NCBI GenBank assembly: GCA_029554925.1
Contig: JAKPUV010001153.1
Coordinates: forward strand, 1-6,249
From: Candidatus Hydrogenedentota bacterium
Lineage (GTDB): Bacteria; Hydrogenedentota; Hydrogenedentia; Hydrogenedentales; CAITNO01
Reading direction: 5' to 3'
Length of the DNA stretch: 6,249 nucleotides
The position numbers and the translations under genes are program-made. Under the pieces are notes generated by a model. It had not been told where the DNA came from. It saw nothing but the letters and a program-made list of their open reading frames with translations, and did no database searches. Positions 5,091 to 6,249 of the stretch are shown here, one piece after another; position 1 is the first letter of the stretch, and each line of letters opens with the position of its first letter.

Positions 5091-6128
5091 TCAGGGCCGG
5101 AGACTGAAAGAGACCTCGGCAAACACGGCGGGATGGTCGGACGCTCGCAGCTGCTCCGGCCCGTATCCGCGTCGGTCCACCACCCACCGGGTCACCTTCT
5201 TGTCCCAGTCCCCGCCGAGGAGGATGTGGTCAATGATATGGTCCAGATTCTCCAGCGGGGTGCCTGTCTGCGCCGGGGTCATGCCCTCGACCGGCGGCAG
5301 CTCCTCCATCATGGGGGCGAGGTCGGCGGCGTTTACGAACTCCGCCGTCGCATCACCGCCCGTCAGCAGGTTGCGGTAGCGGTCCGTCTCATGGGAGGTG
5401 TTGAAATCCCCCGTGAAAATGACCGGAAGGCGCGCGGCGTGGAGGCCGAAGGTCTTGTTGGCCAGCAGCGCGGCGGCCTCCTTGTTCGGCGGGTTGTTGT
5501 CGAAATGCGTGTTCAGAAACAGAAACTCAAACCCGTCGGCCTTCTGGCGCAGATGGGCCCAACTGACATACCGGGGCATGGCGAGGGTCTGCCAGCCGAA
5601 GGCAAAGGGCAGCGAGGGGTCCGGCGCGAGCCAGAACTGCCCGGAATCCACCAGGTCAAACCGCTCGCGGTTGTAGAGCAGCACCGCGTCCGCATAGGCC
5701 CAGGGGCCGAAACTGTGGGTGACGGGGGCGTATTTCTCCGGGGCGACGTCGAGTTCGTAGATGTCCTTCCAGCCGCCGACCTCCTGGTGGCCGATGAGGT
5801 CGGGGGCGTAGTCCGCGATCATGGCGCGCAGGTGGGGAAGCCGCTGGTACCAGTCCTCGTGTTCGGGCTTGTTGTCGCCGCTGGTGCAGACGCGGCACAG
5901 GATGTTGTACGTGAGGACCTTGATGGGGCCGCTGCCGCAGGGGGTGGCGCCGCCGCAGTTCCGCTCGGGAACGATCCCGGAGGAGTCGAAGTGGGGATTG
6001 CTCCAGGACCATGTGCCGAAGGCCAGGGTGTACTGGATTCCCTGAACCCACACGAACCCGGTGAAGGCCGCGAGGACGACCAGCACCAGCCCGACCGTCT
6101 TCAGGAAGACCATGAGGTACCTTTTCAT
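5091..6128 (-). CDS. Membrane-anchored endonuclease/exonuclease/phosphatase (EEP) family protein
   Basis: This 345-residue protein starts with MKRYL and a hydrophobic stretch (about residues 5-29) without a clear signal-peptidase site, suggesting an uncleaved anchor with the catalytic domain outside the cytoplasm. The rest follows the EEP fold of Mg-dependent phosphoesterases (DNase I, exonuclease III, sphingomyelinase, inositol phosphatase): N75 in LTYNI, E116 in GHQEVGG, H208 in NTHFDNN, D241 and N243 in TGDFNTS, and the closing D331-H332 in ASDHPAVFAEV. All the usual catalytic and metal positions appear intact. The substrate could be nucleic acid, a phospholipid or a small phosphoester; the NTHFDNN and TGDFN form is common in secreted members. 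C58, C64, C78 and C81 could form disulfides, in keeping with an extracytoplasmic site. The ATG has GGAG about 9 nt upstream. It follows another minus-strand gene by 47 nt, probably as an operon. No clear terminator is seen after its stop. Confidence 0.9.
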   Translation of the reverse strand: MKRYLMVFLKTVGLVLVVLAAFTGFVWVQGIQYTLAFGTWSWSNPHFDSSGIVPERNCGGATPCGSGPIKVLTYNILCRVCTSGDNKPEHEDWYQRLPHLRAMIADYAPDLIGHQEVGGWKDIYELDVAPEKYAPVTHSFGPWAYADAVLLYNRERFDLVDSGQFWLAPDPSLPFAFGWQTLAMPRYVSWAHLRQKADGFEFLFLNTHFDNNPPNKEAAALLANKTFGLHAARLPVIFTGDFNTSHETDRYRNLLTGGDATAEFVNAADLAPMMEELPPVEGMTPAQTGTPLENLDHIIDHILLGGDWDKKVTRWVVDRRGYGPEQLRASDHPAVFAEVSFSLRP

Positions 6129-6175
6129 TGTCGGAACTCCGGAATCCGAACCGCGCGACGCCGGAAGGCGGGGAA

Positions 6176-6249
6176 TCAGGCCCCCGTCTCCCCGGCGATC
6201 CGGCGGAGCACCTCGATGCCCCGCTTGAGCGTCTCGTCCTTGTTGGCGA
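6176..6249 (-). CDS. C-terminal end of an unidentified gene, cut by the window edge
   Basis: Reading the minus strand from the window edge, an open frame of 23 codons ends at the TGA complementary to 6176-6178. The visible end reads ANKDETLKRGIEVL, then RRIAGETGA, a charged amphipathic helix. Codon third positions are mostly G or C, as expected for coding sequence here. This style of C-terminal helix (NKDETLKRGIEVL) is seen at the end of some PLP-dependent class I/II aminotransferases, but 23 residues are too few to name a product. The gene lies 47 nt upstream of the EEP gene on the same strand with no hairpin between, so co-transcription is likely. Confidence 0.6.
   Translation of the reverse strand, partial: ANKDETLKRGIEVLRRIAGETGA

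Overview
This window is high-GC bacterial DNA with densely packed, ordinary-looking genes. No mobile element, CRISPR array, tRNA or rRNA is visible. The pairing of a Gfo/Idh/MocA oxidoreductase with a xylose-isomerase-like TIM barrel, the strong third-position G/C bias and the large Ala/Glu-rich coiled-coil protein would fit a high-GC environmental lineage such as Hydrogenedentota, Planctomycetes or Verrucomicrobia. That placement is a guess from gene style, because no phylogenetic marker is present.

Layout. Positions 1-2396 carry a plus-strand run of three tightly spaced genes that looks like an operon: the 3' part of a PilZ-domain (cyclic-di-GMP receptor type) gene, a Gfo/Idh/MocA NAD(P)-dependent oxidoreductase, and a sugar phosphate isomerase/epimerase-type TIM barrel. 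The gaps are 31 and 25 nt. Positions 2368-6249 are read from the minus strand. In transcription order they hold the last 23 codons of an unidentified gene, a membrane-anchored endonuclease/exonuclease/phosphatase (EEP) protein, a good sigma70-like promoter embedded in a perfect inverted repeat, a 762-residue coiled-coil protein ending in a GspE-N/MshEN-like domain, a strong hairpin terminator, and a 40-codon small ORF with an excellent ribosome binding site.

How the genes fit together. The oxidoreductase and the TIM barrel almost certainly act in one carbohydrate (sugar, polyol or sugar-acid) pathway. Both resemble members of a conserved cluster in other bacteria that, as I recall it, also contains a DapA-like DUF993 protein, and that protein is absent between them here. 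The coiled-coil/MshEN-like protein has its own promoter and terminator and looks like a stand-alone cytoplasmic structural or regulatory protein. The EEP protein is a predicted exported or membrane-tethered metal-dependent phosphoesterase. A cyclic-di-GMP theme (PilZ at one end, MshEN-like fold at the other) is possible, but the MshEN signature is partly degenerate.

The most notable items are the coiled-coil/MshEN-like fusion without an ATPase domain, the promoter inside a mirrored TTGACA repeat, and the unannotated small ORF in the convergent gap.
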